NCBI GenBank assembly: GCA_947177715.1
Contig: CAMWVM010000019.1
Span: 1 to 12,901, forward strand
Length of the DNA stretch: 12,901 nt
Direction: 5' to 3'
From: an uncultured Ruminococcus sp.
Lineage (GTDB): Bacteria > Bacillota > Clostridia > Oscillospirales > Ruminococcaceae
The position numbers were made by a program, and so were the translations under genes. Positions 6,948 to 12,898 of this stretch are shown here, piece by piece; the stretch's first letter is position 1; each line of letters begins with the position of its first letter. Under the pieces are notes generated by a model that saw nothing but the letters and a program-made list of their open reading frames with translations, was not told the origin of the DNA and did no database searches.

Positions 6948-7088
6948 ATGGCGAACAAAATCAGAGGAATCATAGTAGAAATCGGCGGCGATACCACGGA
7001 GCTGGACCAGTACATTGTTATTAAGATTCTTATCGGAAGGGTAAACAACAAACCTAAACTACCGAAATCTAATAATCTTGATTTTTAA
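6948..7088 (+). pseudogene. N-terminal stub of a phage tail tape-measure protein
   Basis: The ORF begins MANKIRGIIVEIGGDTTELD after an AGAGGTG ribosome site. This start is very like the N-termini of tape-measure proteins of tailed phages of Firmicutes (KGITIEIGGDTT-x-LDKAL). Homology stops at about residue 20-21; the following 25 residues are unlike the family and end at a stop, so almost all of a normally very large gene is deleted. An 8-bp inverted repeat (TAAGTTTG/CAAACTTA, 6901-6923) lies just before the ribosome site. With the tail-chaperone-like fragment upstream on the same strand, it indicates a gutted prophage tail module. Confidence 0.65.
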
Positions 7089-7099
7089 TGCTAATAGTG

Positions 7100-7126
7100 T
7101 TATGCTTATTTTTAGCATAATATTTT
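7100..7126 (+). terminator. Possible weak terminator
   Basis: TTATGCT (7100-7106) and AGCATAA (7114-7120) form a perfect 7-bp A-T-rich stem with a 7-nt loop, then TATTTT. It follows the tape-measure stub by 12 nt. The stem is weak, so it may be only a palindrome. Confidence 0.3.
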
Positions 7127-7156
7127 ACAAATTTAGGGTAATTTTAGAGGTGTATT

Positions 7157-7288
7157 ATGAATTTAAATGCTGTAAAGAAAAATCCCATTAATAAAAAGAA
7201 GGAATTAACAAATGTTGAACTTGAAGAATATCGTGCTTTACGTAATGAAATTTTAGCCTACATAAATGCAAAACAAAATCTTCTCTAA
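7157..7288 (+). CDS. Small ORF of 43 residues, probably a truncated mobile-element gene
   Basis: ATG 7157 follows an AGAGGTG ribosome site by 6 nt. The product is lysine-rich at the start (MNLNAVKKNPINKKK) and then forms a charged helix (ELEEYRALRNEILAYINAKQ) ending NLL. This type of helix is seen at the N-terminus of small membrane proteins on mobile elements, where a hydrophobic region follows; here the frame stops first. Its end abuts the KTR-domain remnant read from the other strand, so a deletion junction near 7275 probably removed the rest. Not firmly recognised. Confidence 0.45.
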   Translation: MNLNAVKKNPINKKKELTNVELEEYRALRNEILAYINAKQNLL

Positions 7289-7346
7289 TTTTATCACGAG
7301 TTTTTCCGCCACAAATAGGACAGCATATCCATTCTGTTTGCTCCAA
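7188..7346 (-). pseudogene. Cysteine-rich KTR-domain protein, truncated
   Basis: A TTG start at 7346 follows GGAGG by 7 nt. The product begins MEQTEWICCPICGGKTRDK followed by IRED, the N-terminal half of the small cysteine-rich KTR-domain proteins often found on tetracycline-resistance elements and conjugative transposons. The CxxC half-site and KTR motif are present. The usual second half with its paired cysteines (LYCPKCK) is absent: after RED (about 7278) the frame continues with unrelated residues, antisense to the 43-aa ORF, to a stop at 7190-7188. It starts 13 nt after the MATE stop, so it was the last gene of that operon. Confidence 0.75.
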
Positions 7347-7359
7347 TTTATAACCTCCT

Positions 7360-8700
7360 TCACAAATAGTTGTAATGTTTACGGTACCTGACTATCAGAC
7401 ATATCGTCAGTATGAGCGTAAGCAGTTCTGCAATAGGAATAGCCAACCATACTCCTGTTACATTCAAAATTCTTGGCAATATCAAAAGGAAAACTGTAAT
7501 AAACCCAAATGTCCGTAGAAAAGAGATAGTTGCTGATACTTTTCCATTAGATAGTGCTGTAAATAATGCAGAAGAAAAAATATTGCATCCAGAGAACAGA
7601 AAGCTAAAGGAAAAAATCGTAAATCCAATTTTAGTAATCTCAAAAACATTTTTATTGTTCCCTGCAAATATCTGAGCGATATTTTCACCTGCAAAAAACG
7701 AAAACAAAAATACAATAACCGAAACAGCCGTTATAAAAGCAAAACAAATGCGAACGATCTTCTTTAGTTGTTTTACATTCTCGCTCCCATAGTTATAACT
7801 TATAACAGGAGCTACGCCCATAGAAAAGCCGATATAAAGGGTTGTCAGTAAAAACTGAGAATATATGATAACCGTAATAGCTGCCACACCATCCTCACCT
7901 AACAATTTCATCATTGTTGCGTTGAATAAAAATGTAGTCACGGCAGTTGCTAACTGACTTACCATTTCAGACGCACCATTAGAACAGCTTTTTAATAAAA
8001 CAGAAATATCCACTTTAGGCTTACAAAAATGCAGTTCACTTCTTCCAGTTAGAAAAAATATTGTACCGATTATTGTCGGTATCATATATCCAATGCCTGT
8101 TCCAAGGGCAGCTCCTTTTATTCCCATTTGCATTAAAACAATAAACACATAATCAAAAACAATGTTAGCAATACCCGCTAAAATAGAAAGCACAAGTCCT
8201 AAAGTCGGTTTTCCTGCTGTTACAAAGAGATTTTGATATAAAACCTGCATAATATTTCCGACAACAAAAAGGAACTGTATCGTCAGATAATCTTTGCAAT
8301 AAGGAAATAGGATTTCGCTCGCACCCAATCCCCAAATAATTTTATCAATCAACAAAAGTCCAACGACAGTAATAACCAGACCGATTATAATGCCTGTGAT
8401 AATAATGAGCGTAAAATTGCTTCGGGCTTCCTCGGTTTTTCCGCTTCCCATTTTCTTCGCAACAATAGCGCTTCCGCCTGTTGCCAGCATTGTTCCTAAA
8501 CCGACAATAAGATTGATGACAGGGCAGACAATATTGATTGACGATAGGGCGTTTGTATTTACAAAACGAGCTATAAAAACGGTATCCACTATAGTATACA
8601 ATCCCATAAAAAGCATCATAATCATACTTGGAAATGCAAACTTAATAAGGGACAAAGCGTTAAAGTTTCTTGCTAACGGATTTCTTTGTGTTTCAGTCAT
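7360..8700 (-). CDS. MATE family efflux transporter (MepA-like)
   Basis: A 446-residue protein with about 12 membrane segments, normal for MATE exporters. Features include the N-terminal region with SMIMMLFMGLYTIVDTVFIARFV split across helices 1-2, ALSSINIVCPVINLIVGLG, and the cytoplasmic GSGKTEEAR loop. The second half repeats the pattern with GVAPVISYNYGSENVKQLKK, typical of MATE proteins. ATG 8700 has GGAGG about 7 nt upstream; a longer in-frame reading to 8757 lacks a site and overlaps the regulator. Its start overlaps the end of the AraC-GNAT gene by 8 nt, so the two are co-translated. It should export cationic drugs or metabolites using a Na+ or H+ gradient; substrate unknown. Confidence 0.92.
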   Translation of the reverse strand: MTETQRNPLARNFNALSLIKFAFPSMIMMLFMGLYTIVDTVFIARFVNTNALSSINIVCPVINLIVGLGTMLATGGSAIVAKKMGSGKTEEARSNFTLIIITGIIIGLVITVVGLLLIDKIIWGLGASEILFPYCKDYLTIQFLFVVGNIMQVLYQNLFVTAGKPTLGLVLSILAGIANIVFDYVFIVLMQMGIKGAALGTGIGYMIPTIIGTIFFLTGRSELHFCKPKVDISVLLKSCSNGASEMVSQLATAVTTFLFNATMMKLLGEDGVAAITVIIYSQFLLTTLYIGFSMGVAPVISYNYGSENVKQLKKIVRICFAFITAVSVIVFLFSFFAGENIAQIFAGNNKNVFEITKIGFTIFSFSFLFSGCNIFSSALFTALSNGKVSATISFLRTFGFITVFLLILPRILNVTGVWLAIPIAELLTLILTICLIVRYRKHYNYL

Positions 8701-9547
8701 TGTCAACTTCCTCCTTATTTTTAGGAAGAAGCACAAACCGCTGTGTTGGATATCCATATTCTACAAGCAATTCTCTTTCTGCAAAGCCAAGACGATAGTA
8801 TTCCTCACGATAGCCTGTATCAGCCTTATCACCTGCACGGTATGTCGTTAAAGTAATTTCTTTGCCGTAAAGCAGTTCGTCTGCAAGTTTATCAAGAAAC
8901 AGCTTTGTAATTCCCAGATGCCGATACTGTGGATATACAGCCAGGAAATCTATGCTTCCTGTATCGACTGAAAATCCCATAATACCGATTGCCATACCTT
9001 CATCCCGTAAAATCAAAGCCTTTTTGTCATCAATATACTGATGCAAATTTTTAATGTATTCTGCTTTGTTTAAGCAAGGGTATCCGTCAATCGTAAGGCT
9101 CACCAACTCCATCCAGTCATCTATATCAGCAGACGTGGCAAATTTTATATCTTCTTTTGTGAAATCCATTGTGATAGTTTCCTCTTTTAGATGAATTTCA
9201 AGCTGCAAAGGATAAAATTCTTCTGCTTCCCGAAATTCCGCAGGTGTAGTTTTATACATAGCCTTAAAAACACTTGTGAATGCCTGCTGACTTTCATATC
9301 CACTGATAAGGGCAATCTCAATAATCGGTTTTTTAGAAAATATCAAAAGTTTTGCCGCTTCTGTGAGCTGTCGCCTTTGGACATACTCATGGATAGTCAA
9401 ACCAACTGTTTTCGTAAAAATCCGATGCAGGTGAAATTTAGAATAGTGCAATGCAGCCGCCACTATATCCAATTCCAACTTGTCATTCAGATGATCTTCA
9501 ATGTATCGGATCGCTTGCGAAACGATGCGTACTGTCTGACCTTGCAT
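8693..9547 (-). CDS. AraC-type regulator fused to GNAT acetyltransferase domain
   Basis: A 284-residue protein from ATG 9547, with GGAGGGAG close upstream; an in-frame ATG at 9604 lies before the promoter and is rejected. Residues about 5-107 are an AraC/XylS double helix-turn-helix (LDIVAAALHYSKFHLHRIF, then ALISGYESQQAFTSVFKAMY and TTPAEFR). Residues about 125-275 are a GNAT domain with motif A IDFLAVYPQYRHLGITKLF, where the usual second small residue of the acetyl-CoA loop is Thr. The fusion could sense a ligand or modify one while controlling its own operon with the MATE pump. Role in drug response is inference. Confidence 0.88.
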   Translation of the reverse strand: MQGQTVRIVSQAIRYIEDHLNDKLELDIVAAALHYSKFHLHRIFTKTVGLTIHEYVQRRQLTEAAKLLIFSKKPIIEIALISGYESQQAFTSVFKAMYKTTPAEFREAEEFYPLQLEIHLKEETITMDFTKEDIKFATSADIDDWMELVSLTIDGYPCLNKAEYIKNLHQYIDDKKALILRDEGMAIGIMGFSVDTGSIDFLAVYPQYRHLGITKLFLDKLADELLYGKEITLTTYRAGDKADTGYREEYYRLGFAERELLVEYGYPTQRFVLLPKNKEEVDND

Positions 9548-9572
9548 TAAGCTCCCTCCTTTCCGATAAGAT

Positions 9573-9581
9573 ATTATAACA
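9573..9581 (-). promoter_or_regulatory. Extended -10 promoter of the AraC-GNAT/MATE operon
   Basis: On the minus strand TGTTATAAT is an extended -10 (TGn-TATAAT). No clear -35 is present, which would suit activator dependence. The start would be near 9566, giving a leader of only about 20 nt before ATG 9547. Confidence 0.55.
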
Positions 9582-9743
9582 CAAAAAGATTTATAGTTTT
9601 TCATTATTCTTGCTATGTTGGGGTATTTACTTATTCATCCGCTATGCGTTTATGCGTCTGGCTCTTTGATAACGGCTACTTGTAATTTTTTTTACTTGAC
9701 TCAATGTTCCCCGCTTACATTTTACCAAAAAAGCATAAACTTA

Positions 9744-10142
9744 TCATGAAAGTTCTAACGCACTTTTTAAATCCTCCATATATGTTTTCTGATGCTTTTT
9801 CAGATACGATTTGATAAACAGCTTCATGATTGGCTTCTTCACTGTCACATCTTCTGTAAAGTCAATTTCGGTCTGTCCATTCTTCTGTGAAAAAATGCCT
9901 GTCCAGTGTCCTTTCATATTACCGTTTTCCATATCAAATTCCCATCGTTCCAACACTTCCTCAGCTGTGATTGTGAAAATTGTTGAATATCCGCTTTTCG
10001 TATATTCTATAAACTGTTTTTCATTTATCATTTCAACCTTATCCAAGTAACTACGCCATGATGTATTTTCAATGGAAGTCACAACATCCCAAACCTTTTG
10101 AATGTTACATGGAAAAATTGCTTTTACATTTACAATCGCCAT
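9744..10142 (-). CDS. SRPBCC-domain (START/Bet v 1-like) protein
   Basis: A complete 132-residue single-domain protein. The opening NVKAIFPCNIQKVWDVVTSI is the first strand and helix of the SRPBCC ligand-binding fold, and the C-terminal long helix runs through KLFIKSYLKKHQKTYMEDLK. The middle holds alternating beta strands (EYTKSGYSTIFTITAEEV, RWEFDMENGN, TEIDFTEDVTV). TAGGAGGAACTC gives a strong ribosome site before ATG 10142. Such proteins bind hydrophobic ligands or act as cyclase/lyase-like enzymes; no specific role can be assigned. It lies after the terminator of the sigma-DUF2461 unit and 140 nt before the AraC-GNAT promoter; that gap shows no clear terminator. Confidence 0.8.
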   Translation of the reverse strand: MAIVNVKAIFPCNIQKVWDVVTSIENTSWRSYLDKVEMINEKQFIEYTKSGYSTIFTITAEEVLERWEFDMENGNMKGHWTGIFSQKNGQTEIDFTEDVTVKKPIMKLFIKSYLKKHQKTYMEDLKSALELS

Positions 10143-10174
10143 GAGTTCCTCCTATTTGAAATTTCTCCTCTAAT

Positions 10175-10205
10175 TGAAAAAGAGGACAGCCGAACCATCC
10201 TCTTT
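10175..10205 (-). terminator. Terminator after the DUF2461 gene
   Basis: AAAGAGGA (10179-10186) and TCCTCTTT (10198-10205) form a perfect 8-bp stem with an 11-nt loop. On the minus strand the stem runs into TTTTTC. It lies 44 nt past the DUF2461 stop and 37 nt before the SRPBCC start, so SRPBCC transcription may depend on readthrough. Confidence 0.75.
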
Positions 10206-10249
10206 CTTATTGTGTGAGTTTGCTTTTTAACCTCAATTTGAGTATTTCG

Positions 10250-10933
10250 TTACCTTGTCGGCATCTGAAAGCCCACAAGTGCCTTGTTCAGATAGTCGTT
10301 AAAAGGTTTCATGATTCGGAAAAGCTCTGCTGCCTTTGCAAGAAATGCTTCTGCATCGTTCAATTCTTCATCCTTTAACGGATATTCCAGATACCAACTC
10401 TTAAACTTTAAATATTCTGCTTGTGGGTGCTCTTTCTCATATCCCGCAGGGACATTCTTTAATGCCGTTCCCTGTACAGTAAAATATTTTTCAAACTCCG
10501 GCTCATGGATAATCTTTTCCCATTCTTCGCCATTTTGGGAGATATAATCCCGTATCATCGTTGTTGCGTCCTTGAACATATCTGCAAACAAGCCGCCGCC
10601 CAAAAATGACTGATTGTTTGGCTTTATCATAAGATAATATCCAACAGGGACAGGCAGCTTCCCTTTAGAGGAAATATGAGCACGGAAAGCAGGGTTATAA
10701 GGTGATTTGTCATGGCTGAAGCGGGTATCCCTTACAATCTTAAACGTAAGGTCTTTCGGATTGTTATGTAAAATGCTGCTGTCAAACTTTCCGATTTCCA
10801 ACATCAAAGCCTGCAATAATGCTTCAAACTCAGCATTTGCTTTTTTGTAATCTTCCTTGTTCGCATGATACCATTCACGGTTGTTATTCATGCTCAATGC
10901 CGATAAGTAATCTATAATTAACTGTGTGTTCAT
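10250..10933 (-). CDS. DUF2461 domain protein (TIGR02453 family)
   Basis: A 227-residue protein of normal family length. Diagnostic stretches are the N-terminal FLxxLxxNNNREWYHANKEDY pattern, the central TFKIVRDTRFSHDKSPYNP and AHISSKGK, and YYLMIKPNNQSFLGGGLF. The DTRFSHDKSPY motif is the family hallmark. The biochemical function of the family is unknown. AAAGGAG lies 10 nt before the ATG, and only 15 nt separate it from the sigma-factor stop, so the two genes share a transcript. Often such proteins are found in accessory or stress contexts, but no role follows from the sequence. Confidence 0.9.
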   Translation of the reverse strand: MNTQLIIDYLSALSMNNNREWYHANKEDYKKANAEFEALLQALMLEIGKFDSSILHNNPKDLTFKIVRDTRFSHDKSPYNPAFRAHISSKGKLPVPVGYYLMIKPNNQSFLGGGLFADMFKDATTMIRDYISQNGEEWEKIIHEPEFEKYFTVQGTALKNVPAGYEKEHPQAEYLKFKSWYLEYPLKDEELNDAEAFLAKAAELFRIMKPFNDYLNKALVGFQMPTR

Positions 10934-10948
10934 AAGCTGTCATCTCCT

Positions 10949-11800
10949 TTACGAATTCTGGATAATAGAAAACTGCGTGGAATCTAAAAATTCCTGTATA
11001 AGCTGTTTTGTGCGTTCGGATGATTGATAAGGTTTGCAAAACGAAAAATCCTGTGATAAATCGTCAGTATATTCCATAGCATTTTTTACATCAAGCATAG
11101 TTTGAATGGAAATTTCCGTAGCTGTTGCATAATCCAGTTGCAGCGGGTTTATCCTGTGGCTTTGTATCGCATAATTCACCCTGTCTTTACATTTGCATTT
11201 GCCGCTGCCATATTCTCCACAATACTGTCCAAGAAAGTCTGCCATTTTTTTGCGTATTCGGGAAAGCCGCTGACGATACGCTTCTGGGGTCATTTCTAAA
11301 ATATCTCCCGCAATGCGGCTGTCAATCTTAAACATTGTTCCCAATATGAAAATACATCTGCTTTCCGCATCAAGGCATTGCAGCATCACGTTGGTACAGG
11401 ACATTTTCAGTTCCTCAGCTAAAATATCCTTTTCCACATTCTGCGTTAAATCCGGCACATCCTGTATTTTTCCGTTTTCTATATCATTCCCATAATACTC
11501 AAAGCTCAACGGATAGTGAGCGAACATATGCTTTTTGTAATTTTTCAGATGATTAGCAGCAATGCTGAATACCCACGTTGTAAATGAACTGTCACCTCTA
11601 AAAGAGGACAGATGCGTAATCATTTTCAACAGTATGTCCTGTGTGGCATCCTCCGCATCTGCAAATGTGCCGAGCATCCGCAGGGATAAATTGAATACAA
11701 TGTCCTGCACACCTGTAACAAGCGTTTCAAGGGCTTTTTTATCCCCTGCTGTGGCTTTATTGACTAAAGCCTGTAATTCTTCATTCTTTGTTTTATTCAT
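10949..11800 (-). CDS. ECF-type sigma-70 factor with C-terminal extension
   Basis: A 283-residue protein, about 100 residues longer than a minimal ECF sigma. Region 2 covers about residues 25-92 (DAEDATQDILLKMITHLSSF, then FTTWVFSIAANHLKNYKK). Region 4 covers about 133-190 (FILGTMFKIDSRIAGDILEM and YRQRLSRIRKKM). The extra C-terminus has Cys194, Cys202 and Cys204 in a CGEYGSGKCKCK cluster, then a helical tail rich in Gln and Ser. The Cys cluster may bind metal or sense redox; that is inference. GGAGG precedes ATG 11800. It heads an operon with DUF2461 and no anti-sigma gene is seen beside it, so the tail may do that job. Confidence 0.9.
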   Translation of the reverse strand: MNKTKNEELQALVNKATAGDKKALETLVTGVQDIVFNLSLRMLGTFADAEDATQDILLKMITHLSSFRGDSSFTTWVFSIAANHLKNYKKHMFAHYPLSFEYYGNDIENGKIQDVPDLTQNVEKDILAEELKMSCTNVMLQCLDAESRCIFILGTMFKIDSRIAGDILEMTPEAYRQRLSRIRKKMADFLGQYCGEYGSGKCKCKDRVNYAIQSHRINPLQLDYATATEISIQTMLDVKNAMEYTDDLSQDFSFCKPYQSSERTKQLIQEFLDSTQFSIIQNS

Positions 11801-12099
11801 AAATTTATACCTCCTACTTAATTAGACAACGCTCCCTTGCCTGTGTGACAGAAAATAATTATTTTTTTTAATAGTATGATAGCTGCTTTTATATCCACTA
11901 TTTACATATATATTTTAAATAGATTCTGTTTACGCTTCGGACAATAAAGAAGAAACCTTTTCAAAGTCATATCCTCTCTGATTATAGTATAGCCACTTGA
12001 ACAAATTGTATCAAGCATGCCAACTGAACTTTTATACTTTGTTTACATATTACCAAATTGCTAATATACGAAAATTTCACATTGTTTAAGTCAACTCCT
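11801..12099. other. Gene-free AT-rich spacer upstream of the sigma-factor gene
   Basis: Neither strand holds a credible gene here. On the minus strand TTGTCC, 17 nt, TATTTA (about 11946-11918) is a weak possible promoter for the sigma gene. No second hairpin with T-run or repeat is evident in this stretch. Confidence 0.5.
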
Positions 12100-12137
12100 C
12101 GAAAAAGAAAAGCGACAGAGCTTTCACCCTCTGCCGC
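12100..12137 (-). terminator. Terminator of the truncated ORF at 12145-12270
   Basis: GCGACAGAG (12112-12120) and CTCTGCCGC (12129-12137) pair around an 8-nt loop with one mismatch. On the minus strand the stem is followed by TTTTCTTTTTC. It starts 8 nt after the stop of the 41-residue ORF. Confidence 0.8.
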
Positions 12138-12144
12138 CTGTTTG

Positions 12145-12270
12145 CTATGCGTGAATAATTTGACGCTCTACAATCTCCCTTGCACAAGTCCTTATGTTAT
12201 TAAGGCGTTGTACCCATTCTAAGCCATTGTCTGTTACCTCCACATTCTTTTTTATTTTGAATGTCCGCAT
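12145..12270 (-). pseudogene. C-terminal fragment of an unknown, possibly winged-helix, protein
   Basis: A minus-strand frame gives 41 residues (FKIKKNVEVTDNGLEWVQRL, then NNIRTCAREIVERQIIHA) ending at TAG and followed by a strong terminator. The VEVTDNGLEWVQRL part resembles the wing and following helix of winged-helix regulators (LTxxGxxWVxxL). The ATG at 12270 has no ribosome site and falls inside the recombinase stub on the other strand, so the true front of the gene is missing. I read it as the tail of a truncated gene; a chance ORF is possible. Confidence 0.45.
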
Positions 12271-12376
12271 TACGAAGTTTGAAGAATCGGCATTTGAAAG
12301 TATAATTGAAAAAATTGTTGTGATAAATCAACATAAGTTGGAATTCCACTTGATTGGCGATTTGAAAATTAAGTAA
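12266..12376 (+). pseudogene. C-terminal stub of a large serine recombinase
   Basis: On the plus strand, codons from about 12266 to TAA at 12374-12376 read ITKFEESAFESIIEKIVV, then INQHKLEFHLIGDLKIK. This matches the conserved end of transposon-type serine recombinases: F(D/E)ExxFxxIVEKIxV followed by a strand and an xFxLxGGLxI ending. The catalytic and zinc-ribbon parts are gone; the open frame upstream to 12194 is antisense to the 41-residue ORF and unrelated. Such genes often lie at the end of their element, so the 3' boundary of a former integrative element may be just after 12376. Confidence 0.65.
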
Positions 12377-12390
12377 AAATATGTACTGTG

Positions 12391-12428
12391 AAATGAAAAA
12401 TGACCGTCGACAAAATCGGCGGTCATTT
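12391..12428 (-). terminator. Terminator of the Cys-rich small gene
   Basis: AAATGACCGTCGA (12398-12410) and TCGGCGGTCATTT (12416-12428) form a 13-bp stem with one wobble and a CAAAA loop. On the minus strand a TTTTTC run follows. It lies 12 nt past the stop of the gene at 12441. Confidence 0.9.
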
Positions 12429-12440
12429 CAGGTTATAACA

Positions 12441-12617
12441 TTAAACAGTGTATCTGCGTTTTTTATCGTCGCATTCAACGAACACGTTTATTTTAACGCA
12501 AGACTCATCGTCATCATGTTTATCATCGGGACACGATACCTTCGGTTCGTGCTTAGAACATTTATCGCATTCAACGTAAATGTTCAATTCAACACAACTT
12601 TCATTCCTGTCTTTCAT
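12441..12617 (-). CDS. 58-residue Cys/Asp-rich protein with a duplicated motif
   Basis: ATG 12617 follows GGGAGGTG by 7 nt; a longer in-frame reading to 12734 has no ribosome site and runs through a terminator hairpin. The product has six cysteines. Residues 6-19 (ESCVELNIYVECDK) and 38-51 (ESCVKINVFVECDD) are two copies of one unit, each with Cys-x8-Cys flanking an alternating hydrophobic strand. Between them lies a Lys/His/Asp-rich linker with Cys20 and Cys29. No signal peptide or membrane segment is seen. The layout suggests a small metal-binding or disulfide-linked beta protein. I do not recognise the family. The gene is single, with its own terminator. Confidence 0.75.
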   Translation of the reverse strand: MKDRNESCVELNIYVECDKCSKHEPKVSCPDDKHDDDESCVKINVFVECDDKKRRYTV

Positions 12618-12655
12618 TCTGTTCACCTCCCTATTACAGAATATGAAATGAGAGT

Positions 12656-12715
12656 AAAAAATGCTACATGATTTTGTTAGTATTGTATCTGGATTTTCAA
12701 GATAAAATGTAGCAT
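12656..12715 (-). terminator. Terminator or attenuator ahead of the Cys-rich gene
   Basis: ATGCTACAT (12661-12669) and ATGTAGCAT (12707-12715) are a perfect 9-bp inverted repeat with a 37-nt loop, extendable by three A-T pairs past a bulge. On the minus strand it ends in six T residues (12661-12656). It stops 38 nt before the start codon of the Cys-rich gene, too close to leave room for a full promoter and leader. It may be an attenuator in that gene's leader or the terminator of a unit further right. Confidence 0.6.
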
Positions 12716-12811
12716 CCTTAGCAGGCACATTCATTTTAATGTATCTGCTTGGCTCCGATATTCTTATCTTTGTTTAAAATATTAATAATAAATAAACTTT
12801 TTAATTTTAAC

Positions 12812-12842
12812 TTGACTTCGAGTAAGCTCTAAGTTTTATAAT
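12812..12842 (+). promoter_or_regulatory. MerR-family-type promoter and operator
   Basis: TTGACT (12812-12817) and TATAAT (12837-12842) are separated by 19 bp instead of 17. The spacer holds the dyad ACTTCGAG-TAAG-CTCTAAGT (12815-12834) with one mismatch. This over-long spacer with a centred dyad is the hallmark of MerR-family activated promoters. The target gene starts beyond the window on the plus strand. Between here and the Cys-rich gene (12716-12811) I see only AT-rich DNA. Confidence 0.7.
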
Positions 12843-12878
12843 GAATATATAACAACGACTTATGTCCCCCAGCCTCCA

Positions 12879-12898
12879 ACCTATCCTTTCGGATAGGT
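12879..12898 (+). other. Stable hairpin in the leader after the MerR-type promoter
   Basis: ACCTATCC (12879-12886) and GGATAGGT (12891-12898) form a perfect 8-bp stem with a TTTC loop. It would lie about 30 nt into the transcript from the MerR-type promoter. The window ends 3 nt later, so a following T-run cannot be judged. Confidence 0.55.

Noticed and set aside
9700..9750. Terminator after the SRPBCC gene
   Set aside because: The minus strand has a run of six T residues after the stop, but the preceding CATGATAAGTTTATG pairing is too weak to support a call.
12381..12671. Plus-strand frame of 96 codons opposite the Cys-rich gene
   Set aside because: It starts inside a terminator stem, lacks a ribosome site, and is explained by the duplicated-motif gene on the other strand.
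12618..12734. 39-codon N-terminal extension of the Cys-rich protein
   Set aside because: No ribosome site at 12734, and the extension is encoded by the hairpin-plus-T-run element; ATG 12617 has an ideal site.
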